From assembly GCA_021292105.1 (NCBI GenBank), contig CM037870.1, forward strand, positions 68,489,260-68,553,259: a stretch of DNA of 64,000 bases. The letters are read 5' to 3'. Shown one piece after another: positions 36,030-48,800 of the stretch; position 1 is the stretch's first letter; each line of letters starts with the position of its first letter. The notes below the pieces were generated by a model that made no database searches, was not told the origin of the DNA, and saw nothing but the letters and a program-made list of their open reading frames with translations. A program made the position numbers and the translations under genes. The stretch is from Anadara kagoshimensis (lineage: Eukaryota > Mollusca > Bivalvia > Arcoida > Arcidae).

Positions 36030-36875
36030 ATGGCAGCTAATTTACGTAACCTTCGATCTTATACCGGACCAATCAAAGCTGTGATATTGGACTGGAGCGG
36101 AACAACTGCTGATAAGTATGTGATTGCTCCGGCCGTTGTCTTCTATGATGTTTTTAAGAAACACAAAGTGCCGATCACGATGGTTGAGGCTCGAGGCCCG
36201 ATGGGGCTAAGAAAAGACTTGCATATCAAAGCTATTACCGAAATTCCGGAAGTCAAACAAAGGTGGAAGGATGCTTACGGGCGTGATCCAAACCAAGGGG
36301 ATGTTGACAATATGTTTAAAGATTTTGTTCCGATGCAGTTAGAATGTTTGAGAAAATACACCACTTTAATACCGAAGACCGCTGAAACTGTCAATGTTTT
36401 ACGGAATGATTTTGGCGTAAAAATTGGAAGTACCACGGGGTTTCTGCGTTCAATGGTGGCAATTCTTCTAGAGGATGCGAAAAAGCAAGGTTACGTTCCT
36501 GATTCGTCCGTGGCCGGCGATGACGTCATTCACGGTGCTCGACCAAAACCGTTTATGGTTTATAGAAATATGGATATGCTCGACGTTCACCCGATTCAGT
36601 CCGTGGTGAAAGTCGATGATACAGTTTCCGGTGTAGGCGAGGCAATAAATGCCGGTTGCTGGGGCGTTGGCGTTGCTAGGTACAGTAATTACATGGATGT
36701 CAACAGTCTGGAAGAGGCAGATAAGCTATCAAAAGAAGAAGAAGAAAAACGATTGATAAAATCGCGGGAATTGCTTGTTCAGTCAGGCGCACATTATGTC
36801 GTTGACACTATTGCTGACCTACCGGAAGTAATAAGTAAAATCAACGAAAGGTTAGCAAATGGAGAAAAGCCGTAA
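36030..36875 (+). CDS. phnX: Phosphonoacetaldehyde hydrolase (phosphonatase), HAD superfamily
   Basis: This enzyme cleaves the C-P bond of phosphonoacetaldehyde to acetaldehyde and phosphate, the second step of 2-aminoethylphosphonate breakdown. The protein has 281 residues, close to the bacterial length (~265-275). Visible hallmarks are the HAD nucleophile motif ILDWSGTTAD with Asp21, PMGLRKDLH with Lys62 at the Schiff-base lysine position, IGSTTGFLRSM (HAD motif II region), ARPKPFMVYRN and VKVDDTVSGVGEAINAGCW (acidic Mg-binding motif). I chose the ATG at 36030, eight bases after the TTTGCAG acceptor; the frame upstream is intron. The coding region is a single uninterrupted exon, unlike its neighbours, which is compatible with ancient acquisition of a bacterial-type gene. 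No AATAAA was found close downstream. No transaminase partner gene is visible in the window. Confidence 0.93.
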   Translation: MAANLRNLRSYTGPIKAVILDWSGTTADKYVIAPAVVFYDVFKKHKVPITMVEARGPMGLRKDLHIKAITEIPEVKQRWKDAYGRDPNQGDVDNMFKDFVPMQLECLRKYTTLIPKTAETVNVLRNDFGVKIGSTTGFLRSMVAILLEDAKKQGYVPDSSVAGDDVIHGARPKPFMVYRNMDMLDVHPIQSVVKVDDTVSGVGEAINAGCWGVGVARYSNYMDVNSLEEADKLSKEEEEKRLIKSRELLVQSGAHYVVDTIADLPEVISKINERLANGEKP

Positions 36876-38374
36876 TCGACAACCGATGCTAACCATAATG
36901 GTGACATTGATGATTATTTTGTTTCATTATTCGGATATTTAGGTTTCAAATGCGGGCCATTTTAATGGCGTGATAGGGTACATGGACGTGTAACGTATTT
37001 TTCACTGGCGTAAATGATATACAATTTGGATATGCCTATTCTTGAATCAATGTATATATGTATACATGTATCTTGTGAATATATTTGCATTTACTTAAGG
37101 ATATTGTTTTAATTTTCATTTATCTAGGCTTTTGAGTTTGGAATCATAGATGCTAGTTTACCATGTAATTACTGTCTTTAAGACAAACATGCGAACAATT
37201 GAAACATCTTCAACAGTTGTAAACGATCAGTTTTTACGTACTGTTCTTAAACTCCGAAAAGGTAACATGTACCTGGATTTATCAGCTGACCTATTTGTTG
37301 TTTTTCCGTCGACCTAGGAGATATACATAAGTCAAAAATAAGGTCATTATTTTCTGTATTATTACGGTTATCATATCGGCACCTTACTCCGGTAAGTGTC
37401 ACCTTTCCTGTCCACATGGTCACTTTGATTTCCCTTCGACCTGAAAAATGCGAGGAAATGAAGGCGATGAATTTTAGGGAAATAACGATAACATTAATTT
37501 GCCGTCACACTTTCGTTCAGTTAAAACAATAGTAACACTGTCGCGTTTTTTTTTTTTTTTTGTTTTTTTTTGCTGTAGTTTTAGTACCTTTGTCGTGTCG
37601 CTTTTCGTTCCAATTTATACAAATATAACTTATTTATCGTCGCGTTATTATCAGAATGATCCTTTTGACAAAATCCAGATCAAGTTCATATATGGGTCAT
37701 GTTACTTTAATGCGAAAGTCATTATAGATCAAAGCAAATTCTAAAACCCAGTTTTAGTTTTTCAAACTTGCTCATAATGATGCCCTTTACAAAAACTGAC
37801 CATAGATTAGATCGACAAGGTCAAGTTCATTGGACCATATTGGGCCAAAAAGGAAGATCACTAAGCCAAATCATACAAGCTTTAGAAGGAAAATGTTGGC
37901 CAGGCTTAAGTAAACATGTCAAGAATTATCGTTTTTGCATAACAAGGCCGCAAAGCATGCACATCTGTCTTGTTGGATCAATACAATGGTAGGTAATTGG
38001 TTATACTTTTGAAAAAACTGTTAACCTTTTATAAGTTACATCATTTCAATCAAACATTAAGCTAAATACAATTATTCCCAGGTGAGCGCCTAGGGCCTTC
38101 ATTAACCTTCTGTGTTCTTTTTCTTGCTGATTGACTTGTCTAGTCCAACAATGCAAGACATTATCCCAATAAAAAAACACTGTTAGTGACGGCATGCACA
38201 ATTTATTCAGCTAATTCAAAACTATTTTAAGGGTTAAATTTATAATCACAAAGTTATCGATTTTTCGCTGCTGAATGTTTTAAGCGAATATAACGAGGGA
38301 GTGACGAAGTCGAGATAGTAAATTCGCTCCTCAATCGTGGTGGTATATTACGGAGGTAATACAGTGGTTCAATT
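36876..38374. other. 3' UTR and intergenic sequence after phosphonatase
   Basis: No AATAAA is visible in the first few hundred bases. A long T run lies at about 37547-37570. The plus frame at 37768-37992 has no recognisable similarity. Confidence 0.4.
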
Positions 38375-38575
38375 GAATAAATAGCTTTTACGTTCCAGCC
38401 AAGAATATTTTCCTTATATCGAGGCATTGCCAGTTATAGGTGAAATGGCAGAAATGTTATAGCCGTGCACTCGGGGCAATGTGGAGGGATTATACTTAAG
38501 TTATCGTGTCACGCCTACCACAACACAGGGCATTGGCTTAAAATGTCTTTCTAAATGCCGAGTGCTAGAAATAGT
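38375..38575 (-). mobile_element. SINE fragment with Meta-like domain
   Basis: The plus strand reads TTACGTTCCAGCCAAGAATA and CCTTATATCGAGGCATTGCC, with a body that parallels the 12.09-12.3 kb SINE through 'GTGTCACGCCTACCACAACA' and 'AATGCCGAGTG'. The tRNA head is not recognised. Confidence 0.55.
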
Positions 38576-38839
38576 TTGATCTTTCTTCCAGATAATTAAA
38601 TTCAACGGATAATTCTTGGATATTATGTTATACGGATAATGTAATTCATAAGTAGCAAACGGTATACTTAAGTATCAAAGCACTGACAACATATTGACGA
38701 CAAATTGCCTTACTTTTACTCGGGTCGCAATACAAATACCGGGTCACATTGTTATCAGTGAAGTAAGACCCTGGCTACGTGTTATATAGATAGGACTTGA
38801 TAGTGGACAGAGGGAAAAACACGATTATAGTAGATAACA

Positions 38840-38993
38840 CAGGGTAGAAGCTTGACAATTTTTTGTTAGGGACTCAGCTCACTTAAGAAAAGAAGTTGTA
38901 ATAGTAATAAATAGCTTACATGTGTAAACATTAAGGGACCCAGACTGATTTTAGTAGCCATGGGCTACTAGGCTCTGCTTATCTTCATCCCTG
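38840..38993. mobile_element. Short inverted-terminal-repeat element, copy 2, with exact 5-bp TSD
   Basis: The ends are CAGGGTAGAAGCTTG and TTCATCCCTG, and the interior is an inverted match to 8151-8296 (TAGTAGCCATGGGCTACTAG, GGGACTCAGCTCAC). TAACA flanks both sides exactly (38835-38839, 38994-38998). Confidence 0.82.
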
Positions 38994-41900
38994 TAACAGC
39001 AGATTTAAATACGATCACAGACGTTGAAAAACAACACTTTGCTAATCTTGAAAGTACAATGTTCATGATGTTTAATGTTACGCCTTTAAACTCATAACTT
39101 TGAGTTAGAATAGTATAATCAACATAACTAGTTTTCAAAGCAAATTTTCAGTTTTCTTTTAGTTGCTTCTGTCGAATAACAATCCTATAATAATGGAAGC
39201 GTATAACTTACGTTTTTTGTTTACAAAAGAATTAATCCCATTTCCGTTACCACGACAACAAAATTTCTATTTGAAGAAACATTCAAAGAAATCGATAAAA
39301 TAAAGATGTGCACGATTGAGCCCAAAATAGAGCACCTAAGAAAATAAAAATTGAAATAAAGATTTATATCTATGAAGTCTTATGTTACTAGACAAGACGA
39401 TTAGATTAGATCTAAGTTTATGTCAACATGAACCCACTTCCACAATGTGTTACAGCTTTATGTGCTGGTGCTATACATTAAGTTTCAATCTTCTAGGCCT
39501 TTTAATTGCTGACAAGACATTTTAAAAATATACAAGACACTGTGACCTTGAGTGTGGTGCATCAAAGTCAACTAAATTTGAAACTTGATAAAGCTTCATG
39601 CTCTGATGGTATATGTGAAGAATCAAGTTACTAGTCCTCAGGTCCTTTCAGTTCATTGCAGATGTTTAAAGACTTTACCACTTCTGATCACCGCGACCTT
39701 GAATGTGGGTCAAGGTCAACTACCATCAGTGCCTACTGGCAGGGGGCATTAAATGTGCTTGTGTAAGACTGTCCCTGTCCAGCCACTTGAACACCTGTAG
39801 AAATGCCATTTAGTCTCACAGAGGGTGTGATTGTTGTCTATGGCACACTGAAACTGGGATATTTACAGGCTACCTACATGTCAAAACATAACATTTGCAC
39901 TCAATAATTATCAAATTTTGTGTTTTATTAAATAAAAATTGTCAAATTATCAATACAATAAAACAATCACTCATACAGACAAATCATATCCATTTTATAT
40001 AATCTATCAATAAGTAATATACAATAAATAAAGAGGAATTTAAAAATTCATGATAAAACATGTAAATTACAATTATATGTATGTTTATCAGCACATTAAA
40101 ACTAAGAATGAAAATCATAAATGCTGGAATGATATTTTATGTTCACTGAAATGAGGCATGGATTGCTCATAGAGCATAAATACTTATATTTGTTGATTGT
40201 AAATTTATCGTTGAAAAAGGTTAACAGTGTGTCCCATTTAAATTAGTATTATGGGTTAAATTATACTAGTAGTCTAATGTTTGAATCAGAAGAAGCAATA
40301 ACAGGCCTTCCTATAAAAACTTATGATAATAAGCATACTGGTACTCAAATCTGGAGTATAATTTTGAATTTGTAGCCGATAAAATGTCCAGGAAAAATCT
40401 GCATATTAAAGCAGTGGGCATGATATGATATTTTATCATAAATGATTCAAACAAATTACACTAGGTTTTCCTGGTAAGGCCTTTATCATCCATGTATCAA
40501 TGTCTGGTAAAAAATCAGAAACTTTAAATTTTGGTTGCATCTTGGGAATCTTACCATTTATACATACTATTTTCCATGCATTTATCTAACATTAGACGAG
40601 ATTTTCTGTCTATATTTGATAAATTACAAGTTTTATCGAACACACATGCTACAGAATCTTGCGTGGTGATACAACATTGGCGGTAAAGTACATGTGCACT
40701 TCTCATTGTGACGTCATTGGGGAATCTCTGATTTGTCAAATGTAAACAATGACGTCATTACTACAAAACATGTCATAACATAGACCAGTGGTTTTCTGTG
40801 ATAAAATGTATTTTTTTCACATAAAGTATTGGGTTTTTATTATTTTAATGACCTAATAGGAAATGTTAGATAAAAATATCATATATACAGTGTGTATGCA
40901 AAACCCTTCGTATCAGGACTACGAAAAAAGGACTCGACCTATTACTGAGGTTTGTACATACACAATGTGTATATAATATATATTTATTTGGAATCAACTG
41001 ACTGAGGAAGTATAATTTAGGAATAAATTTGTTTTTATATCTACATTGGATTTCCAACAATACATTTTTGGCATTTGACTACTTTTGCTTTCGAATGATA
41101 ACTCAAATAATTTCTCCTGGTACATGTATTTGTCCAATCTCTTATATTTTGTTCTGGGAGAATTGTCTCATTTGTTCCAGAGAGAAAACTGTTTCAGAAA
41201 AGAGTTAAAACTTTGTATAAAATGTCTTTCCTCTCTTGATTGTGTTCATGGAATGTAACTAACATGGTTGACCACATATAAAACTTCTTCAGGTCTCTGT
41301 GTTCCATTGTTGTCTTATAAATCAAGGAAAATAAAAACTCAAAAACCTGAAATAAACAAAAAATATGTAAAATTTAACATAATAGATAAAAACTCTACAG
41401 ATAAGGAAATATATATTGGAACTAGATTTTCCTGTCTGGAACCTGCATGTGCTCAACTGTCTACATATCATTTATCAAGTAAAGAATTGACGGATTGCTG
41501 GCCACGCCCACAATTTCCGTCAAAGGCTTGGCATACTTAAATTACACACAAAAATAATGAAAACTCGCCTAAATTATGCCATTTAATGACGTCATGGACA
41601 CTAGTACGTCATTAGTTGCCGTGACACTGCTTTGGTACCGTGATGGCGGCCAGTCTTGGAACATAAAAAGTATGTCCAGCAATCCATCAATTGTTTATAA
41701 AACAGAAGGTGTTTTGGTGGATGCATATTATAAGTCTTAACATCATAAAATATTTTCATTATGACATCATTAATGTTGTTGACAGCATAAAGTTGCTGTC
41801 ATTAAGCATGGAAAGTTTTTAATACTGAAATAACATGTAATTTGCACAGTTTATAAATTTTTGTGATTGAAGAAATAGAATGAAACACTACCTGTGGTAT

Positions 41901-42080
41901 CAGATGGATATAGTGTAATCTAAGTTCTCACTGTATTAGTTAACTTATGGTCCAATTCTGTTCTTTAATGACAAAAATTCTATTAGTACTGATGTTGTGA
42001 TTTCTATATTTGGTATGTGCCACAAGTATTGATAAGATTTTATGGATGTAATATTGGGTCACCTAGTAGAGGCCTCCAAT
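38994..42080. other. No supported gene; fragment of a dispersed repeat
   Basis: Around 39540-39760, 'GTGACCTTGAGTGTGG' and 'GACCTTGAATGTGGGTCAAG' resemble the core of the pearl-like repeats. The frames at 40551-41060 and 41268-41540 have no recognisable similarity. The transcript end of the galactosyltransferase gene probably lies somewhere in this interval. Confidence 0.4.
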
Positions 42081-42513
42081 TTAAAAGTGAAAACCATTTC
42101 ATTGTTACTGGATCAACTGGTAGAGAAAAATGAAAACCATTTCATTGTTACTGGATCAACTGGTAGAGAAAAGTGAAAACCATTTCATTGTTACTGAATC
42201 AACTGGTAGAGAAAAGTGAAAACCATTTCATTGTTACTGGATCAACTGGTAGAGAAAAGTGAAAACCATTTCATTGTTACTGGATCAACTGGTAGAGAAA
42301 AGTGAAAACCATTTCATTGTTACTGAATCAACTGGTAGAGAAAAGTGAAAACCATTTCATTGTTACTGAATCAAATGGTAGAGAAAAGTGAAAACCATTT
42401 CATTGTTACTGAATCAACTGGTAGAGCCCTCCCATTTAAAAGTCATACTGAATCAACTGGCAGAAAAAAGTGAAAACCATTTCATTGTTACTGGATCAAC
42501 TGGTAGAGACATC
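42081..42513. repeat. 43-bp tandem array, about 10 copies
   Basis: The unit is GAAAAGTGAAAACCATTTCA, TTGTTACTGGATCAACTGGT, AGA, with GGATC/GAATC variants. It lies downstream (3') of the galactosyltransferase stop codon and possibly within its 3' UTR. Confidence 0.92.
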
Positions 42514-42570
42514 TTATTTAAACATGAAGGCTTCCCTTACAAATGTAGTAAATAAATTACAAAATAAGAA

Positions 42571-42682
42571 AACTTACCACCAAATAGATTCTTTAGTTAA
42601 CTTACCACCAAATAGATTCTTTAGTTAACTTACCACCAAATAGATTCTTTAGTTAACTTACCACCAAATAGATTCTTTAGTT
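42571..42682 (-). repeat. 28-bp tandem repeat made from the end of the galactosyltransferase coding sequence
   Basis: There are four exact 28-bp units (42571, 42599, 42627, 42655). The most upstream one in transcript sense contains the last eight codons and the stop TAA of the gene (KESIWW stop). Each unit also contains the donor-like string GGTG|GTAAGTT. Confidence 0.95.
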
Positions 42683-42850
42683 GTATCTTTTTCAGGATCA
42701 ATTACATGACCTTTAGAAGGACCAAGGTCAACTGTTATATTAGTATACAAAGATGTATCAGATTTATTTAATACTGTGTAGTTCATTGTAGATGGAGTAT
42801 TTAAGCCATCATTCATCCACCGCCCTCGCCAACCCAGAAATGCTGTATAT
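42658..42850 (-). CDS. B4GALT: B4GALT coding exon 6 (C-terminus)
   Basis: The acceptor TTTCTTTAG at 42851-42853 enters in phase 2. The exon encodes YTAFLGWRGRWMNDGLNT ... LYTNITVDLG, matching the conserved 'DGLNSL ... YPLYTQITVDIG' end, then a 23-residue tail ending KESIWW and TAA. The stop overlaps the first 28-bp repeat unit. Confidence 0.9.
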
Positions 42851-45800
42851 CTAAAGAAAACAATAATCATTTTAAACTTATAGGTCTTGCATGTCACAAA
42901 TAATATTATGGTATGGTAAGAATTAATGTGAAAACAAACTAAGAACAGATCTTATAAAGCTACATATCTTTAGATTTAACAATAGACATACTAAGACATA
43001 CAGTCAAGCCTGTCTATAAGTGGTCTGTATGAGCAGGTGGCCTTTATATACAGGTTCAAGTAATATGAATAACGAACCATTAGGAAACAATTCTACTGGC
43101 CTTTATAAGCAAGTGGCCCTAATATAGAGGTGGTCTTTTAAGGCAGGTTTGACTGTATATAGATCTGCAGTGGAATGGAATTATGGGGTTTCATGCCAGT
43201 TTCTATCACTTATATCGAGGAAGTCAGTTTGGGATGGTGGAGAAAACCTGAGTATGTGAAGAAGACAGTAGGATTTCTCCCGAGGGGGATTTGAGCCCAG
43301 GCACCTGCTTTAGACCACACAGCCAAATGGACCCTTTATATACAAATTTGAATGAATAAACAAATTGTGTCTTAAAGCACTATTCTGTAACTTTTTGTCA
43401 TTAAATATGGAGGGGCATAGATATAAAATGTAGAGATGTTACGTCAACAAAATAATGGCTGAATATTTCTGATTTATAGACTTATATTAACAAGTGGATT
43501 GTATATACCTTTAGTAGTATAGTGGATAAACCATTGGTACTAGACTTCTGTGTATTATGGTTTTAAATTTGCAAGTTCAAATACCTGTTGTCAACTTTTT
43601 TTAAACTTGTAAGTTTTTTTCTTAATAAATATTCCCACTATTCTGAATTGTATGTACCAAATTGTACAAAATTTGTTGTTTTGGTAATACATCTTTTGAA
43701 CATTATAACCTAATACACCATTTTTCATGAATTTGTTTGTTTTTAGCGCATCACATTATATAATTTGATAGTTTATAATGCTTATGATCATACTAACCCA
43801 TTATCAGACCTTGATGCTTTGGTATGACGTATCATTTTAAATCTACCTATGTGTTCTGGAGGGCGTGTCAATAGCAGTCCAGCTGACTGTGACCTGTGAG
43901 ATAAATAAAATGTAAATAAGAATCTCCACGTAGTCTACATTTCTTTAAGTTAATAAAATTATTAAACCTTAAAGAATTTTTGTAACATTTTTCAATGTTC
44001 AATTAAAAAAAAACTTACAAAAGAATCTTTGTGCCTGTAAAGTGTTTGTTCTGCCTCAACAGAACAGTCAAAATGGCTGCAAAACCACAACTTACACCAG
44101 TTAAAATATGATGTCATAATGTGTTACAACAAACATATGATGTCAATAACCATTTCTATATAAGTAAATTACACGTTTGTAATATGATATTATTACATGG
44201 ATTTATTGTATGGAATTTTGGGGTTACTTTAATATAGATAATATTCTGCAGTCATGGACAGGATATAATCAAAATTTGTACCTAGCTGACATGTCATCAT
44301 CTTCATTACCCCATCCCCAGTATGAATTAGGGTATCCATTGATCTTCAACATGGTTTCTTTTTTCATAGCTGCAACTCCTCCAGCATAATTATAAAACAT
44401 TACACTGTAAATATAAGATTAAATATACAATTAAATATGCTAAAACTTGAACTTTAATGCAGATATTAAAATTTTATATTATAGTGAGGGTTGAGTTAAT
44501 CATTGTTTAAAGCTGCATCGGCATTATTACAGCTAGAAAATGTATTGGGTACTAAAATGTTTGCAAGTTTGTGTTCACATTTCCAATAATTTTTTTCACT
44601 GCCATTGTACAGATTCTAACCATTGAACATGATTACAAGTTCTGAACAGTAAAATCTTTAACATTCAAATCATAGTTGCACAACCAATGCCAAGGGAAAC
44701 AACTCTCACATACACTGTTTGCCCAAACCATCAATGAAAGAGAAATGTGCACTTTATAACATAAGTCAATTACTATGTTTCACAAAAAATTACTACCTGT
44801 AGTAAACCAATTTCCAAAACTTAAAAAATATAGTCCTTCTTAAAGTATTTTTTTCACAAATTTGCTTAAATAGGTAATTATTTCAAACAAATTCTCAAAA
44901 ATTAGTAGCAAATGCAGATTTTGGGTATCTGGAAAGGATACAAAGATTTAAGTAAGTAATCTTACTGATATCTGGTCTCATCTATGGCTGAGGATAGCTG
45001 TCGTACATGGTCATCACACATGTAAATATTTCTGTCATGTTCCGGTATTAAGTCGGCATCATGGAATACAAAACAGTCATATTTATCATACTTCAAAGCT
45101 TCCTTAAATCCTACATTCATCAATTTACCTCGGTTAAATTTATCATCACCGGCCTGTAAATAAAGAAGTAAAACTTCACTACAATCAAACCTACTGTAGA
45201 AACCACTGTGGTTGTGACAGTGAAATTCTCTTTATATCCATAGAAAATCAAATAAATTTGAATAAAGTTTGATATTTTTCACTTACTTGTACCTAGTCGT
45301 AACAGGAAATCTGTATGCGCATCCGCGATTGTCATAAAGTATGTCTGTAGAAAGGAAAATGTTGGCGGTATGGGGATTTTACACATGCGGAATTGACGAT
45401 GTTTACACCGGAAGTGATGTCCTTGGTGACGTTTTACGTCATATGCGCAACAGAAGCCGCCATTTGCATGGTTTTTCAATATGTTAAATCCCCATAGCAC
45501 CAACGTTTTTCCCTATGCAGATATATTTTTGGCTAATCGCGGATGCGCATACAGATTTCCTGTTACGACTAGGTACAAGTAAGTGAAAAATATTGATCTT
45601 CATTCAAATTTATTTGATTTTCTATGGATATAAAGAGAATTTCACTGTCACAGCCACAGTGGTTTCTACAGTAACAGATTCTTAATATGTACTTAATTGT
45701 AACAGTCAAACAAATGTTGGGACATACATGTATAATGTTTGCTTCATTTCTTCTGATAATAATTTGTCTGTCACTTTTCTCAAAACCTTTTCAATTGTAC

Positions 45801-48800
45801 TTTATTAAACTTCATAGAAACAATCTTTGGGTGGTGTAGATACCTTATTCAGGCTTATTAACTGTCCATATTTTGATCATGGACATGGCTAGAAAAACAT
45901 GTTTTCCTAGTTGGGGGTTCATTTGGTGGGAACATTTTTTAAGTATCATCCCATTTCTGTTATAACTTGTTTATATAGCTGTTTGTGGTTAAGGTCCTTT
46001 ACTGATGAATTAAAGGACATTTACATTGGATTTGAGCACAAATTGAGCTGCATCAGCACAGCATTTGATTTCATGTCACTTCAGTCAAGTCCACCAAGCT
46101 GATGAATGAATGAACTACAGCAAAAATACTGGATATTAATCTAGCATTCAGAGGGTGGTGGTGTCTAACACTCCCATAATGCATAACGCAGATTATGATA
46201 GGGCTTTACTGCCCCACATATTGCCTAAAACCCAGAGATGAAATGCTGAGAAAGATGATGATGTATGTTAAGACAATGATTTGTATAATCAGAACTGCAA
46301 GAAGTAATACCGGTAATAATTACATATTATACCAGTTTTAATTTTACAGCACTAGACAGCAGTTTCGGAATACAATTCCTCATCAGTAGTGCTAATACAG
46401 GTAATTTAGCTTTCCTGTAAATCTGGGACAATGAATGCTTTTTAACTAGATAATGATGGTCATACTAGCTGGGGTATAACATAATATTTCTTTACAAGTT
46501 TCAGGGCTAAAACAAGAGTTGAGTTAGAATGTTTTAATTCCCAGTCAAAATTATTCACTTATATCAAGGTTGTCAGTTCTTGGATGGAGTAGAAAACTGG
46601 ATTACCCAGAGAATACCACAAACCAATAACCAATTAGCAGTATTTCCATAGACCTAGGGGTCTCAAAAGGTCTAGTGTTCTGACGTGTGGACTTACAGAT
46701 CAGAGTACCTCTTATTATCTAGGTCTGATTCCCACTCTGGCAAATCCTTGTGTTTGTCAGTTCGCTTGCTGAAGATCATAGGTTTTCTTCATCCCAGAAT
46801 TGACTGTCTGGATATAAGTTAAAACTATCTTGACTGTGGCATAAATCACCATTACTCCACTCAACTCCTTAGATTTAATCTTCAGGTTTTACAGAGAACA
46901 TAAAGTATATACTGTGATGGAGTTAAATGTTTTACCTGTTCTACCAGAAATATTCTGTAATCTATCTACTGTGATGGAGTTAAATGTTTTACCTGTTCTA
47001 CCAGAAATATTCTGTAATCTATCTACTGTGATGGAGTTAAATGTTTTACCTGTTCTATCAGAAATATTCTGTAATCTATCTACTGTGATGGAGTTAAATG
47101 TTTTACCTGTTCTACCAGAAATATTCTGTAATCTATCTACTGTGAAGGAGTTAAATGTTTTACCTGTTCTACCAGAAATATTCTGTAATCTATCTACTGT
47201 GATGGAGTTAAATGTTTTACCTGTTCTATCAGAAATATTCTGTAATCTATCTACTGTGATGGAGTTAAATGTTTTACCTGTTCTACCAGAAATATTCTGT
47301 AATCTATCTACTGTGATGGAGTTAAATGTTTTACCTGTTCTACCAAAAATATTCTGTAATCTATCTACTGTCATGGAGTTAAATGTTTTACCTGTTCTAC
47401 CAGAAATATTCTGTAATCTATCTACTGTGATGGAGTTAAATGTTTTACCTGTTCTACCAGAAATATTCTGTAATCTATCTACTGTGATGGAGTTAAATGT
47501 TTACCTGTTCTACCAGAAATATTCTGTAATCTATCTACTGTGATGGAGTTAAATGTTTTACCTGTTCTACCAGAAATATTCTGTAATCTATCTACTGTGA
47601 TGGAGTTAAATGTTTTACCTGTTCTACCAGAAATATTCTGTAATCTATCTACTGTGATGGAGTTAAATGTTTTACCTGTTCTACCAGAAATATTCTGTAA
47701 TCTATCTACTGTGATGGAGTTAAATGTTTTACCTGTTCTACCAGAAATATTCTGTAATCTATCTACTGTGATGGAGTTAAATGTTTTACCTGTTCTACCA
47801 GAAATATTCTGTAATCTATCTACTGTGATGGAGTTAAATGTTTTACCTGTTCTACCAGAAATATTCTGTAATCTATCTACTGTGATGGAGTTAAATGTTT
47901 TACCTGTTCTACCAGAAATATTCTGTAATCTATATACTGTGATGGAGTTAAATGTTATACCTGTTCTACCAGAAATATTCTGTAATCTATCTACTGTGAA
48001 GGAGTTAAATGTTTTACCTGTTCTACCAGAAATATTCTGTAATCTATCTACTGTGATGGAGTTAAATGTTTTACCTGTTCTACCAGAAATATTCTGTAAT
48101 CTATCTACTGTGAAGGAGTTAAATGTTTTACCTGTTCTACCAGAAATATTCTGTAATCTATCTACTGTCATGGAGTTAAATGTTTTACCTGTTCTATCAG
48201 AAATATTCTGTAATCTATCTACTGTGATGGAGTTAAATGTTTTACCTGTTCTACCAGAAATATTCTGTAATCTATCTGTTGTCATGGAGTTAAATGTTTT
48301 ACCTGTTCTACCAGAAATATTCTGTAATCTATCTACTGTGATGGAGTTAAATGTTTTACCTGTTCTACCAGAAATATTCTGTAATCTATCTACTGTGATG
48401 GAGTTAAATGTTTTACCTGTTCTACCAGAAATATTCTGTAATCTATCTACTGTGATGGAGTTAAATGTTTTACCTGTTCTATCAGAAATATTCTGTAATC
48501 TATCTACTGTGATGGAGTTAAATGTTTTACCTGTTCTACCAGAAATATTCTGTAATCTATCTACTGTGATGGAGTTAAATGTTTTACCTGTTCTACCAGA
48601 AATATTCTGTAATCTATCTACTGTGATGGAGTTAAATGTTTTACCTGTTCTACCAGAAATATTCTGTAATCTATCTACTGTGATGGAGTTAAATGTTTTA
48701 CCTGTTCTACCAAAAATATTCTGTAATCTATCTACTGTGATGGAGTTAAATGTTTTACCTGTTCTACCAGAAATATTCTGTAATCTATCTACTGTGATGG

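Noticed and set aside
43847..43893. Shorter B4GALT exon 5 ending at an internal ATAG|GTAGAT donor
   Set aside because: It would delete the conserved Mn-binding KMIRH segment and break phase with exon 6. The downstream donor at 43798 restores both.
45279..45503. 74-codon minus-strand ORF
   Set aside because: Lies wholly inside the TA-flanked foldback element. No similarity.
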